Below are positions 8,876-15,831 of a stretch of 38,580 nucleotides of DNA, one piece after another. The position numbers were made by a program, and so were the translations under genes. Each line of letters opens with the position of its first letter. Positions within the stretch are counted from its first letter, which is position 1. Source of the stretch: Candidatus Binatia bacterium. GTDB taxonomy: Bacteria > Desulfobacterota > Binatia > UBA9968. Where the stretch lies: contig JAICEJ010000003.1 in the NCBI GenBank assembly GCA_025924215.1, forward strand, positions 1 to 38,580, read 5' to 3'. The notes below the pieces were generated by a model. That model was not told the DNA's origin and searched no databases. It saw only the letters and a list, made by a program, of their open reading frames with translations.

Positions 8876-9163
8876 TCAATTATTCCGCAACGAACTCGAT
8901 TCGCGAAACTCAGCAAGAGCCTGGTTACCGTTATCGTAGAGGGCGTCATAAAAAACGCCGCCGGTCTCATCTTGGTCGGCCTGGTTAAACGCTTGGCTGT
9001 TTTTCAACAATTGACGACGCCGTTGCAAATAAGTGTTCGTGGGCCAGCGCCAAGGGGATGTCGTCAAATTCTCGCCATCATATCGAGCCCCATTAACTTT
9101 ACTTTGACCAAATACTAATTGCCAAAAACTCTGTTCTTCCCACCTGACGCGTTGCGACTTCAT
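8876..9163 (-). CDS. Unrecognised 95-aa hydrophilic protein
   Basis: Start at 9163 is strongly supported: AGGAGG lies seven bases before the ATG. The protein begins MKSQRVRWEEQSFWQLVFGQ, is rich in Trp, Tyr, Gln and Asn, and has no signal peptide, membrane segment or recognisable motif. The composition (polar, aromatic, Asn/Gln at the C-terminus) resembles small stress-island proteins, but I do not recognise a family. A possible variant sigma-54 promoter lies 62-77 bases upstream. Function unknown. Confidence 0.65.
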   Translation of the reverse strand: MKSQRVRWEEQSFWQLVFGQSKVNGARYDGENLTTSPWRWPTNTYLQRRRQLLKNSQAFNQADQDETGGVFYDALYDNGNQALAEFRESSSLRNN

Positions 9164-9224
9164 GATCGCACCTCCTGTGCATCGACAAGATTAAAGCTGC
9201 GCAGCTGTAACTTGTAACCGCAAA

Positions 9225-9240
9225 GGCAAAACATATTCCA
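9225..9240 (-). promoter_or_regulatory. Weak sigma-54-like box upstream of 95-aa gene
   Basis: TGGAAT-ATGTT-TTGCC. Spacing between GG and GC is correct, but the usual C of TGGCA is A. Predicted start near 9214, about 51 bases before the ATG at 9163. A second partial box, TGGCAC-ACCCA-GTGCG, lies at 9334-9349 on the same strand. Confidence 0.35.
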
Positions 9241-9387
9241 GCCAAGACGCTTTTTCAATATACCAAATACATTGGCGAAACCGACAGCATCGATGAGTGC
9301 TGTACTACTGTTGGGACGGTCTCCGTGAAAAGACGCACTGGGTGTGCCAAATCCGACACACTTACTGATGAGGTACTAACGCCAGGA

Positions 9388-9834
9388 TTATAATTCGTAC
9401 GGGGACCTAACCTTCGCTCTATCTTCGTTCGGAGCCGAGCGTGAAGGCAGACTGCGTCCAGAAACTATCTTATTTGCGTAGTCCCGCGCCAGGGCAACTC
9501 CGGCTGCTGTGGCTATGCTCCGAAGGATTCCGCCGCCGGCGGCTTTCTGTTTGCCTTCCAGGTAGGCGCGCCGTTCGGGATCGATTGAAAACTTGCGCCC
9601 TCGCCCTCGGGGTGGAGCTTTTCCGAAAATGATGCCTTCAAACAAGTAGCCCGTTGCCACTGCCAGGCCGACCATCAGCCATGGTCGCTTTTGCGTCTGG
9701 TACTTGGGGTCAACCGTACGTTTAGCTTCCTGTATGGCATCACCGACACGTGCTTCAAGCGTCTCGATTTTTTCTGCCATAGCGGCGCGGGTAGCTTCAA
9801 TTTCTCGTCTAATCTCATTCTTCGATGGTTCCAT
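9388..9834 (-). CDS. DUF3618-like membrane-associated protein
   Basis: A 148-residue protein. The N-terminal NEIRREIEATRAAMAEKIET segment is the pattern of the DUF3618 family: a charged amphipathic helix followed by a central hydrophobic stretch (WLMVGLAVATGYLFEGIIF, about 72-90). It ends in a Gly/Arg-rich tail and a second weak hydrophobic patch. The start ATG at 9834 has AAAGGATG upstream; a longer frame to 9888 is less likely. It lies 54 bases downstream of the DUF883-like gene on the same strand and probably forms an operon with it. Paired DUF883/DUF3618 genes are common in proteobacterial stress clusters, where they are thought to anchor to the inner membrane. Exact role is unknown. Confidence 0.8.
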   Translation of the reverse strand: MEPSKNEIRREIEATRAAMAEKIETLEARVGDAIQEAKRTVDPKYQTQKRPWLMVGLAVATGYLFEGIIFGKAPPRGRGRKFSIDPERRAYLEGKQKAAGGGILRSIATAAGVALARDYANKIVSGRSLPSRSAPNEDRAKVRSPYEL

Positions 9835-9888
9835 CTGACATCCTTTGCGTTTTGCCCTCGTTGCTGTTCGTACTACCGACCGTAGCAA

Positions 9889-10257
9889 CTATCGTCGTAC
9901 TTTGCGGGCGAGCAATAAACCACTGACGACGCCGACGATCAGCGATGTTACCGGATTTTGACGTATATACCTTGTCGCCTTATCGATAAGTTGTTCGTAC
10001 TGCCTCTCCCTAAAATAAGCTCCACCCCGATCCAGCCTATCGGCGATAGTCTCTGCCGTGCTGTGCACGACAGCCTCCACCCGAGGCCCTGTTTGCCTTA
10101 CTCGTTCCGCGGCGGTCTTCATTTGATCACCGACCTTGGCCGCAGTACGACGAGCAGCCTCGGAGGCCTGCTCCCTTGCAGACCCAGCACGCTCACCGAC
10201 CTGAGATGCAAGATCTCGTACTTTATCCGATACTCTGTCTGAGCCGTTGTGTTCCAT
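9889..10257 (-). CDS. DUF883 / ElaB-YqjD-like tail-anchored protein
   Basis: A 122-residue protein with an extended Ala/Arg/Glu-rich amphipathic helical region of LEA-like character (residues about 8-80). It ends in the tail NPVTSLIVGVVSGLLLARKV, the short hydrophobic end with a basic terminus typical of ElaB/YqjD (DUF883) proteins, which tether ribosomes or other partners to the inner membrane in stationary phase. GGAGG lies five bases before the ATG at 10257, so the start is secure. It is upstream of the DUF3618-like gene in the same direction. A poor sigma-54-like box (TGGAAT-GGCTT-TTGCG, 10410-10425 minus) is too distant to be confident. Confidence 0.85.
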   Translation of the reverse strand: MEHNGSDRVSDKVRDLASQVGERAGSAREQASEAARRTAAKVGDQMKTAAERVRQTGPRVEAVVHSTAETIADRLDRGGAYFRERQYEQLIDKATRYIRQNPVTSLIVGVVSGLLLARKVRR

Positions 10258-10459
10258 GTTAGCCTCCGCCTTTCACTTCAAACATTTAAATGTCTTCTAT
10301 CAAACTCGCGACTTGAATTACCAGCGTATACCATTACATGCTTCTAGCAATTTTCATAGGCGTGCCGTCCGGGAGCAACCGCCGGCGTTGTATAGAGCGA
10401 CCTACGAAGCGCAAAAGCCATTCCAATGCGAGCACCAACTCAGTACCAGTCCCCGACCG

Positions 10460-10475
10460 TGGCATAGCGGTTGCA
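10460..10475 (+). promoter_or_regulatory. Sigma-54 promoter (-24/-12) for zinc-finger gene
   Basis: TGGCAT-AGCGG-TTGCA with exact spacing. Predicted start near 10486, about 16 bases before the ATG at 10502; a GGGGGA ribosome-binding site fits in that leader. Confidence 0.75.
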
Positions 10476-10501
10476 CATCTCTGAGGCCGCGGGGGACCTA
10501 T

Positions 10502-10666
10502 ATGAAAAATGATACACGTGTACCTGAACGCAAAGACATCGACAATACAGAGTTCCCATGTCGTTCGTGCGGTGAAAAATTTAATTCGTTGGTGGAAGCA
10601 GAACAGCATGAAAAGGATTGTCGCAACCGAGAAACTTCAGGAGCTAAACCTGCCGAGCGAGAGTGA
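10502..10666 (+). CDS. Small zinc-finger-like protein, 54 aa
   Basis: A 54-residue protein with one Cys2-His-Cys-type finger: FPCRSCGEKF, about eleven residues later EQHEKDC, giving CxxC-N13-HxxxC spacing close to a C2H2 finger. The rest is charged. GGGGGA precedes the ATG. Single small C2H2-like proteins in bacteria may bind DNA or proteins, or act as zinc-binding partners; no specific function can be assigned. The sigma-54 promoter immediately upstream supports it being a real gene. Confidence 0.7.
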   Translation: MKNDTRVPERKDIDNTEFPCRSCGEKFNSLVEAEQHEKDCRNRETSGAKPAERE

Positions 10667-10830
10667 GTTTTTCGCGCCGCTGAGATCTCGAAACGAACTG
10701 GTACCCCTGACCTTTGATCTATTGGATCGGAGACACTTGTGTGCCGATTTCAAGACATGGCACTATATTTTGCGGCACTTCCGGGACGGTGAAATTTGTG
10801 TCAGCCGATACTAATCGCCTTAAATACCTC

Positions 10831-10846
10831 CGGTATGTCGATTGCT
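10831..10846 (+). promoter_or_regulatory. Degenerate sigma-54-like box before CsbD gene
   Basis: CGGTAT-GTCGA-TTGCT. The -12 box is perfect, the -24 box has two mismatches, spacing is exact and the predicted leader is about 29 bases. A better -24 box, TGGCAC at 10758, is followed by TTGCG with one base too many, so it would be unlikely to work. Confidence 0.3.
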
Positions 10847-10885
10847 CCTATCGGACAACGAATAAAGCTATAAAGGAGGCCTGTC

Positions 10886-11083
10886 ATGAACTGGGATCAA
10901 ATGAAGGGCAACTGGAAGCAATTCAAAGGAAAGGCTAAAGAACAGTGGGGAAAACTTACCGATGATGAATTAGATCAGGTCGAGGGCAAGCGCGACCAGC
11001 TGGTCGGTAAGATTCAGAAGCAATACGGTTTGAGCAAGGAAGAAGCCGAGCGCCAAGTCGGTGATTGGGAACGCAGGCTATAA
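10886..11083 (+). CDS. CsbD-family stress protein
   Basis: A 65-residue, highly charged, soluble protein of the CsbD family, beginning MNWDQMKGNWKQFKGKAKEQ and with the family's WGKLTDDELDQVEGKRDQLVGKIQ core. CsbD proteins are strongly induced in general-stress regulons (SigB in Bacillus, other factors in proteobacteria), but no biochemical role is established. AGGAGG precedes the ATG at six bases, and a rho-independent terminator follows within 40 bases, so it is probably monocistronic. A sigma-54-like but degenerate box lies upstream. Confidence 0.96.
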   Translation: MNWDQMKGNWKQFKGKAKEQWGKLTDDELDQVEGKRDQLVGKIQKQYGLSKEEAERQVGDWERRL

Positions 11084-11122
11084 GCAAGTAGCGCAGAGTG
11101 GCGTACTTGTGTATTCCTAACC

Positions 11123-11165
11123 ACGGCGGTCATCGGCTGTGTAGCTCGATGGCCGCCGTTTTATT
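11123..11165 (+). terminator. Rho-independent terminator after CsbD gene
   Basis: Stem ACGGCGGTCATCG pairs with CGATGGCCGCCGT (one G-T pair), an inner GCT/AGC extension closes a short loop, and TTTTATT follows. Confidence 0.8.
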
Positions 11166-11214
11166 GCGATCAGATTCAAAGACAACTGCAATCCTGTAAA
11201 CGAAGGGCGCATGC

Positions 11215-11970
11215 ATGGCCGACAACTTGATTCACATCGCCGCTATCGCCGACCTCCATTGTAAAAGTAATTTCGCCGGCAAATTCAGAGCGCTCTTTTC
11301 CCAAATCAGCGAAACCGCCAATATACTGTTGCTGTGCGGTGATTTGGTGGATTACGGCTTGCCTGAAGAAGCTCACGTGCTGGTAAAAGAATTAAGCGAC
11401 CTCACTAAACGGATCCCCGTCATCGCTGTGATGGGCAATCACGAGTTCGAGTCCGGCAAGATCGACGAGGTGCAAAAGATACTGACCGATGGCGGCGTTC
11501 TCCTGCTTGATGGCGAGGCATGCGAGATAGAGGGGATCGGCTTTGCTGGGGTCAAGGGTTTCGCCGGCGGCTTTGGCGAACGGCTGCTTGCGCCTTGGGG
11601 CGAGGCCATAATGAAGAGATTTGTGCACGAGGCTGTGGACGAAGCCCTAAAACTCGAATCGGCCTTGGCCAAGCTGCGCACGACGCATCGCATCGCTTTG
11701 CTGCACTACTCGCCGATCGCGGCGACAGTTATGGGAGAACCGCTGGAGATTTATCCCTTTTTAGGGTCGAGCCGGCTGGAGGAGCCGTTAAATCGATTTT
11801 CCGTAACCGCTGCCTTTCACGGTCATGCGCATCATGGCGTCCCTGAAGGAAAAACCAAAACCGGTGTGCCGGTTTATAACGTCGCCATGAAACTTCTCGA
11901 GTACAGTTTTCCCGGACAACTCCCCTACCGCATTTTGAATCTACCCCGGGGCAACGGATCCCCCAAATGA
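11215..11970 (+). CDS. Calcineurin-like metallophosphoesterase
   Basis: A 251-residue metal-dependent phosphoesterase with the full ligand set: DLH (Asp13, His15), GDLVD (Asp43), GNHE (Asn75, His76), His164 in LLHYSP and GHAH (His204, His206). It would bind two metal ions and cleave phosphomono- or diesters; substrate is unknown. No signal peptide, so cytoplasmic. It starts at the ATG at 11215, with AAGGG just upstream. The nucleotidyltransferase gene follows after 13 bases, implying a two-gene operon. The pairing of a phosphoesterase with a nucleotidyltransferase suggests a linked modification and hydrolysis reaction, but this is inference. Confidence 0.93.
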   Translation: MADNLIHIAAIADLHCKSNFAGKFRALFSQISETANILLLCGDLVDYGLPEEAHVLVKELSDLTKRIPVIAVMGNHEFESGKIDEVQKILTDGGVLLLDGEACEIEGIGFAGVKGFAGGFGERLLAPWGEAIMKRFVHEAVDEALKLESALAKLRTTHRIALLHYSPIAATVMGEPLEIYPFLGSSRLEEPLNRFSVTAAFHGHAHHGVPEGKTKTGVPVYNVAMKLLEYSFPGQLPYRILNLPRGNGSPK

Positions 11971-11983
11971 AAGGCTGATCACC

Positions 11984-12781
11984 GTGCAAACCCCGCCTGA
12001 ACAGAAACTGAACCACGTCTTTTATCGAGACGTTTTAAATATTGTGCGACACGCGGAAATACCGTTTCTAATCAGCGGCGGGTTTGCGCTGCAACATTTC
12101 ACCGGCATTCAAAGAGAGGTGAGAGATCTGGATATCTTCGTACTCGAAAAGCACGTTCATGCGGCGCTCGAGGCGCTTGCCGAAGCTGGCTATCCGACCG
12201 AGCTGACATTCTCGCATTGGCTCGGCAAAGTTTATAACGACGGTCGGACCGAGTACGTCGATCTGATTTTTAGCTCGGGCAACGGACTATGCAAAGTCAC
12301 CGAGAGCTGGTTCGAGCGCGCCGTCCCCAGTGAAGTGTTCGAGATGCCGGTTTTTCTCTGCGCTCCCGAAGAAATGATCTGGCAGAAAGCGTTCATCATG
12401 GAGCGGGAACGCTATGACGGCGCCGATGTCGCCCATCTGATCCGTACGCAAAGCGATGCGATAGATTGGAAACGGTTAATCGGCTTGTTTGGCGATCATT
12501 GGCGAGTGCTTCTGAGTCATGTGATCTTGTTTGAGTTCATCTATCCGACCGAGCGGGCGAAAATTCCTCGCTGGGTGAAGCATAGGCTTATCGTTTTGCT
12601 CCAAAGGGAGTTCGGCGAATCGTTTACCGACGAACAGGTATGCCAGGGACCGCTTCTTTCCCGTTCACAATTTCGCGTTGACACGGAACATTGGGGCTAT
12701 AAAGACGCCCGTTTGAACATCATGTCAGCGGACGAGGTAGCGCATTGGACGAAAGCCGCGGAGGAAAAAGAAAAGCCTTAA
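11984..12781 (+). CDS. Polymerase-beta-fold nucleotidyltransferase family protein
   Basis: A 265-residue protein. The N-terminal region shows the nucleotidyltransferase signature: the loop SGGFALQHF (Gly32-Gly33), then REVRDLDIFV with paired acids Asp48 and Asp50, and a candidate third acid Asp93 in YVDLIF. Proteins of this type resemble the AbiEii/minimal-nucleotidyltransferase group, and the C-terminal half is helical and unfamiliar. The GTG start at 11984 is 13 bases after the phosphoesterase stop. It may adenylate a protein or RNA or act with the phosphoesterase; neither is shown by sequence. Confidence 0.78.
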   Translation: MQTPPEQKLNHVFYRDVLNIVRHAEIPFLISGGFALQHFTGIQREVRDLDIFVLEKHVHAALEALAEAGYPTELTFSHWLGKVYNDGRTEYVDLIFSSGNGLCKVTESWFERAVPSEVFEMPVFLCAPEEMIWQKAFIMERERYDGADVAHLIRTQSDAIDWKRLIGLFGDHWRVLLSHVILFEFIYPTERAKIPRWVKHRLIVLLQREFGESFTDEQVCQGPLLSRSQFRVDTEHWGYKDARLNIMSADEVAHWTKAAEEKEKP

Positions 12782-12813
12782 TCACCAGTGTTCATTCAGT
12801 CGCTAAGCTGTTT

Positions 12814-14391
12814 TTAGCGCCCTTTCCTGCCGCCGACTTCGATCTCCCGTTCCAACCCGGGAAGAATCGCTCTGAAGAAAGCGTTTTGCACAAGGCCCAG
12901 GATTATGTCGGTCACGCTGGTTTGCGGATCTGAAAGGTTGCCGGAAATTTTGGTCGTGGTAGCGATCTCCTCGCGCGGACGATTCTCCAGAATCCAGGAG
13001 AGCCCCCCTAAAATGCCTTCGTAGAGTTTAGTGAAGATCCCTTTCTTACGATCTTGTTTCGGATCGTAAACGTCGACGTCCTTGAACAATGGTTTGACGT
13101 AGCCGTTGATCGATCCATCACGCACCGCGATCTCTGAGTAGAAGGAGAACTGGCCGGCGACAACGTCGGCGCCAACATAGGCTCTGAGCAAAGGATTGAG
13201 GGCTTTGAGCTCCGACTGATCGATGGCTAATTGCAGGTCGAAGTTGGGGCTCTTCCCTTTGGGTCTCAAGCGCGCCACCAGACGAGTTTTTCCCGAATTC
13301 ATAAATCTGCCGCTTGCTGTGATCGTCGCGGTGCCCTCTTCGCCTTGATTACTGAGGTTTTGAATTTTGACTTGGGCGCCAGTGACAAACAACCGGTACT
13401 GGGGCTCGCTTGCCTTATTGACAATTCCCAACTCGCTGTCGCTGATATTGACGTCGTTGACGTCCAATTCAAGGGTAGGCTCGTTGCTGTGCTCTCGAAT
13501 GACCTTATCTGCCTTTTTCGACAGTTCCTTGGTGGGAGAAGTCGCGGGCTTGGTATGCACGTAATCCGCCAGCAGATTTTGGACGTTGAGCGTTGGCACG
13601 CTGAGAATTTTTTTGTTCTTCGCGTATTCGATAGTACCGGTGGTGCTAAGTACACCGCGACGGACTGAGAAATTGTAACGTTCCGTTATAGGCCTGAAAT
13701 AATCCAGCTCGATTTGATTTGCCTGAATTTCTGCCTTGATGGCAATATGCGGTTCCGCAAGAAAGTCCGCGTTTCCCTGAAGGACAATTTTGCCATTCTT
13801 AAATACAGTTCCGTCAATATAAACCTCCGACGGATATTCGCCTTCTTGAGAAATGACGTTACGAATATTATAAGCCGTGACGTTAACATTGGTGAGTTCG
13901 AGCGGACGGTACTGGCCTTGATCTACATAGGTAAGCTCGCCACCAGTAATGACCAACTCGTTGATCTTGAGCGGGTAGATAGCCTGCACCGCATCCTGCC
14001 AGCCTCGCTCTTTTATCGGAGTTTTATCTTTTATTTCGTTCTGGGATTGCTTGAAGTTGAGAAACAGCTTCGGGTTGTTTATTTCGAAATCCGCTACCAC
14101 GTGGCCGGAGAGCAAAGCTCTCCAGTTAACGCTGGCGGTCAAATTCGGTATTTCCGCAACGGCGGGTTCGGGGTTGGCGTCCTGTGTGATAACTGAATTT
14201 TCGAGATCCAGACTAAATCCGATCGGGTGAAAATCCAGCTTTTCGATTCGGACGGTATAGCCTTTTAATGCCGCGTTGATCTTGGCTTCCGTCCGGCGGC
14301 GTAACGGTTCATCAAGGAAAAAGGCGGCGATAAATACTAATACGACAAGCGAACCGAGAATGGCTGCGAGCCAAACTAGACCCCTTTTCAT
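12814..14391 (-). CDS. DUF748 / AsmA-like inner-membrane protein
   Basis: A 525-residue protein with an N-terminal transmembrane anchor (about 4-27) and a long beta-rich periplasmic region of the DUF748 family, related to AsmA and TamB-type lipid-transfer proteins. Conserved early features include the YTVRIEKLDFHPIGFSLDLE segment and FEINNPKLFLNF. These proteins probably bridge the periplasm or help outer-membrane assembly, which fits the tamA-tamB pair 6 kb away. The ATG at 14391 lacks a good ribosome-binding site. It may be co-transcribed with the DUF3309 peptide 44 bases upstream. Confidence 0.9.
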   Translation of the reverse strand: MKRGLVWLAAILGSLVVLVFIAAFFLDEPLRRRTEAKINAALKGYTVRIEKLDFHPIGFSLDLENSVITQDANPEPAVAEIPNLTASVNWRALLSGHVVADFEINNPKLFLNFKQSQNEIKDKTPIKERGWQDAVQAIYPLKINELVITGGELTYVDQGQYRPLELTNVNVTAYNIRNVISQEGEYPSEVYIDGTVFKNGKIVLQGNADFLAEPHIAIKAEIQANQIELDYFRPITERYNFSVRRGVLSTTGTIEYAKNKKILSVPTLNVQNLLADYVHTKPATSPTKELSKKADKVIREHSNEPTLELDVNDVNISDSELGIVNKASEPQYRLFVTGAQVKIQNLSNQGEEGTATITASGRFMNSGKTRLVARLRPKGKSPNFDLQLAIDQSELKALNPLLRAYVGADVVAGQFSFYSEIAVRDGSINGYVKPLFKDVDVYDPKQDRKKGIFTKLYEGILGGLSWILENRPREEIATTTKISGNLSDPQTSVTDIILGLVQNAFFRAILPGLEREIEVGGRKGR

Positions 14392-14435
14392 AAACAGAAA
14401 ATGGCGTCACATCGCCAGTGGCATTCAGTTAGCGA

Positions 14436-14588
14436 TCATAGACGGCCCATCAACACGAGGATGATGATAATTAATAAAATTAGCCCAAGACCGCCGCTAG
14501 GATAATATCCCCAACCGCCACTGTAGGGCCATGTGGGAAGAGCTCCGATAAGCAAGAGTATTAGAATGATGATAAGAATAGTGCTCAT
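14436..14588 (-). CDS. DUF3309-type small membrane peptide, 50 aa
   Basis: A 50-residue peptide with two hydrophobic segments around a Trp/Tyr/Gly/Pro-rich loop: LLLIGALPTWPYSGGWGYYP then SGGLGLILL. This is the DUF3309 pattern (hydrophobic, GALP-WPYSxGWGYYPSGGLG, hydrophobic). GGAGGA lies upstream of the ATG at 14588. Members are induced by stress or stationary phase in many proteobacteria; their function is unknown. No sigma-54 box is visible here. Confidence 0.88.
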   Translation of the reverse strand: MSTILIIILILLLIGALPTWPYSGGWGYYPSGGLGLILLIIIILVLMGRL

Positions 14589-14659
14589 GTGTTGTCCTCC
14601 ACGGGTGCTATACAGACTCGATCATCCCTCTCGTACTTGACTGATACTACTCCGGTTGG

Positions 14660-14687
14660 CCGTGGCGCGCTTATCGACGCGCCACGG
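14660..14687 (+). terminator. Strong GC-rich hairpin in intergenic gap
   Basis: CCGTGGCGCG, eight-base loop, CGCGCCACGG, followed on the plus strand by GTTTTC. No plus-strand gene ends here and the minus-strand side has no T-run, so its role (transcription brake, RNA processing or terminator) is unclear. Confidence 0.4.
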
Positions 14688-14758
14688 GTTTTCAGAACCA
14701 ATCGTTTATCAAGCTGCCTAGCGGGATCACGCCTTGTCGGCCGTTTCTCCGTTGCATC

Positions 14759-15511
14759 TTAGCGTTTCGCAGCTTTTTCCTGTCTTTGGCTGAGCGCCTT
14801 ATCCGTTGCGTCCGCTTGCCACAAATTCGAAGTCACGTCGACTTTGGTGGCCTTGCCGCTGTTCTTGTCAAAATCGATCTGCACCTCGTAGGTGTCGTTG
14901 CCTTTGACGATCTCATACTCTACGTAATCGGGCTTATCAGCATTGACGGATGTGATCTTGTAACCCATCTTCTCGAGCTGGCTTCGATAGCTCTGCTTGG
15001 TTTCGCCGGTCTTCAGTGTCTTCTCCAGCTTCTCCTCCTCGCTGTCGTAAGCCTTACGCCGGTCCCGGTCGCTGTAACGTTCAGGGTTAGCTATCGCACC
15101 CTTTGGCGCGGAAACCTTTTTTCCTCGCAAAGCGGCCTTGGTGGAATCTGTTCGCCATAGATTCGGAGCGATGTCTACTTTTGTGGCTTTGCCGTTCTTA
15201 TCAAAATCTATCTGCGCTTCAAACGAATTATTGCCTTTCACAATCTCGTATTCGGCGTAATCAGGTTTGTCATAATTCACTGAGGTAATTTGATAGCCCA
15301 TCTTCTCCAGCTCGCGCCTGTAGAAGTTTTTGTCCTGTCCAGCCTTCAGCGCCTGCTCCAATTTCTCCTCTTCATCATCATAATTTTTTCTCTGATCACG
15401 GTCACTGTAGCGACTTCGATCGGTGTCGCCCTTTTTGGCGGTGCCATCCGCCGCTATCAGAGGGGCAGGAGCGAGCAATACAGCTGTGAATATCAGATAA
15501 TGAACTTTCAT
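14759..15511 (-). CDS. Secreted protein with duplicated domain (PepSY-like)
   Basis: A 250-residue protein with a Sec signal peptide (MKVHYLIFTAVLLAPAPLIA, cleavage after about residue 20-21) and two near-identical domains, residues about 34-130 and 145-240. Each copy has RYSDRDxRKxYDxEEEKLE, a short helix, LEKMGYxITSVNxDKPDYxEYEIVKGN and a xxQIDFDKN-GKATKVD end. The last part resembles PepSY-type domains, which inhibit peptidases in the periplasm, but the match is not strong. GAGGAGG before the ATG at 15511 fixes the start against a longer frame reaching 15703. A sigma-54 promoter precedes the gene. Confidence 0.82.
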   Translation of the reverse strand: MKVHYLIFTAVLLAPAPLIAADGTAKKGDTDRSRYSDRDQRKNYDDEEEKLEQALKAGQDKNFYRRELEKMGYQITSVNYDKPDYAEYEIVKGNNSFEAQIDFDKNGKATKVDIAPNLWRTDSTKAALRGKKVSAPKGAIANPERYSDRDRRKAYDSEEEKLEKTLKTGETKQSYRSQLEKMGYKITSVNADKPDYVEYEIVKGNDTYEVQIDFDKNSGKATKVDVTSNLWQADATDKALSQRQEKAAKR

Positions 15512-15831
15512 GTTGATTCCTCCTCTTTGTTGAACAATCAAGATGGAAACCCGCTTCGATCGCACTAAGGTAAGTAGAGCAAGCGATATGCCAGCACCTC
15601 CGAGCAGCCGTATTCCAAAGGCGGCGCACCTAATTGAGCATCTCAACGAGTTGAGTCCGGCTTGACGGAAACCGTAGCCAACGCTTTGTAGCGATTGCGG
15701 CACATGGAACGGGACACTTTCTCAGATCAGCGACATACACGGTGTCACCCGAAAAGACGCGGATTCACCGACGGATGAATGAGAGACCCCCGGCCCGCTT
15801 TTAGTGAACTTCCTGGCTGGTATTCTGGTAT
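15512..15831. other. Intergenic region upstream of duplicated-domain gene
   Basis: About 320 bases holding the sigma-54 promoter at 15578-15593 and no gene that I can support. A long in-frame extension to 15703 has no ribosome-binding site. Confidence 0.5.
15578..15593 (-). promoter_or_regulatory. Sigma-54 promoter (-24/-12) for duplicated-domain gene
   Basis: On the minus strand TGGCAT-ATCGC-TTGCT, exact spacing, predicted start near 15567 and a leader of about 56 bases to the ATG at 15511. Confidence 0.72.

Noticed and set aside
10758-10774. TGGCAC followed by TTGCG before the CsbD gene
   Set aside because: The spacer is six bases instead of five, which usually abolishes sigma-54 use; a second, correctly spaced but degenerate box lies nearer the gene.
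12801-12819. CGCTAA/TTAGCG hairpin at the end of the DUF748 and nucleotidyltransferase genes
   Set aside because: Only six base pairs with no T-run after it in either direction, so terminator function cannot be supported.
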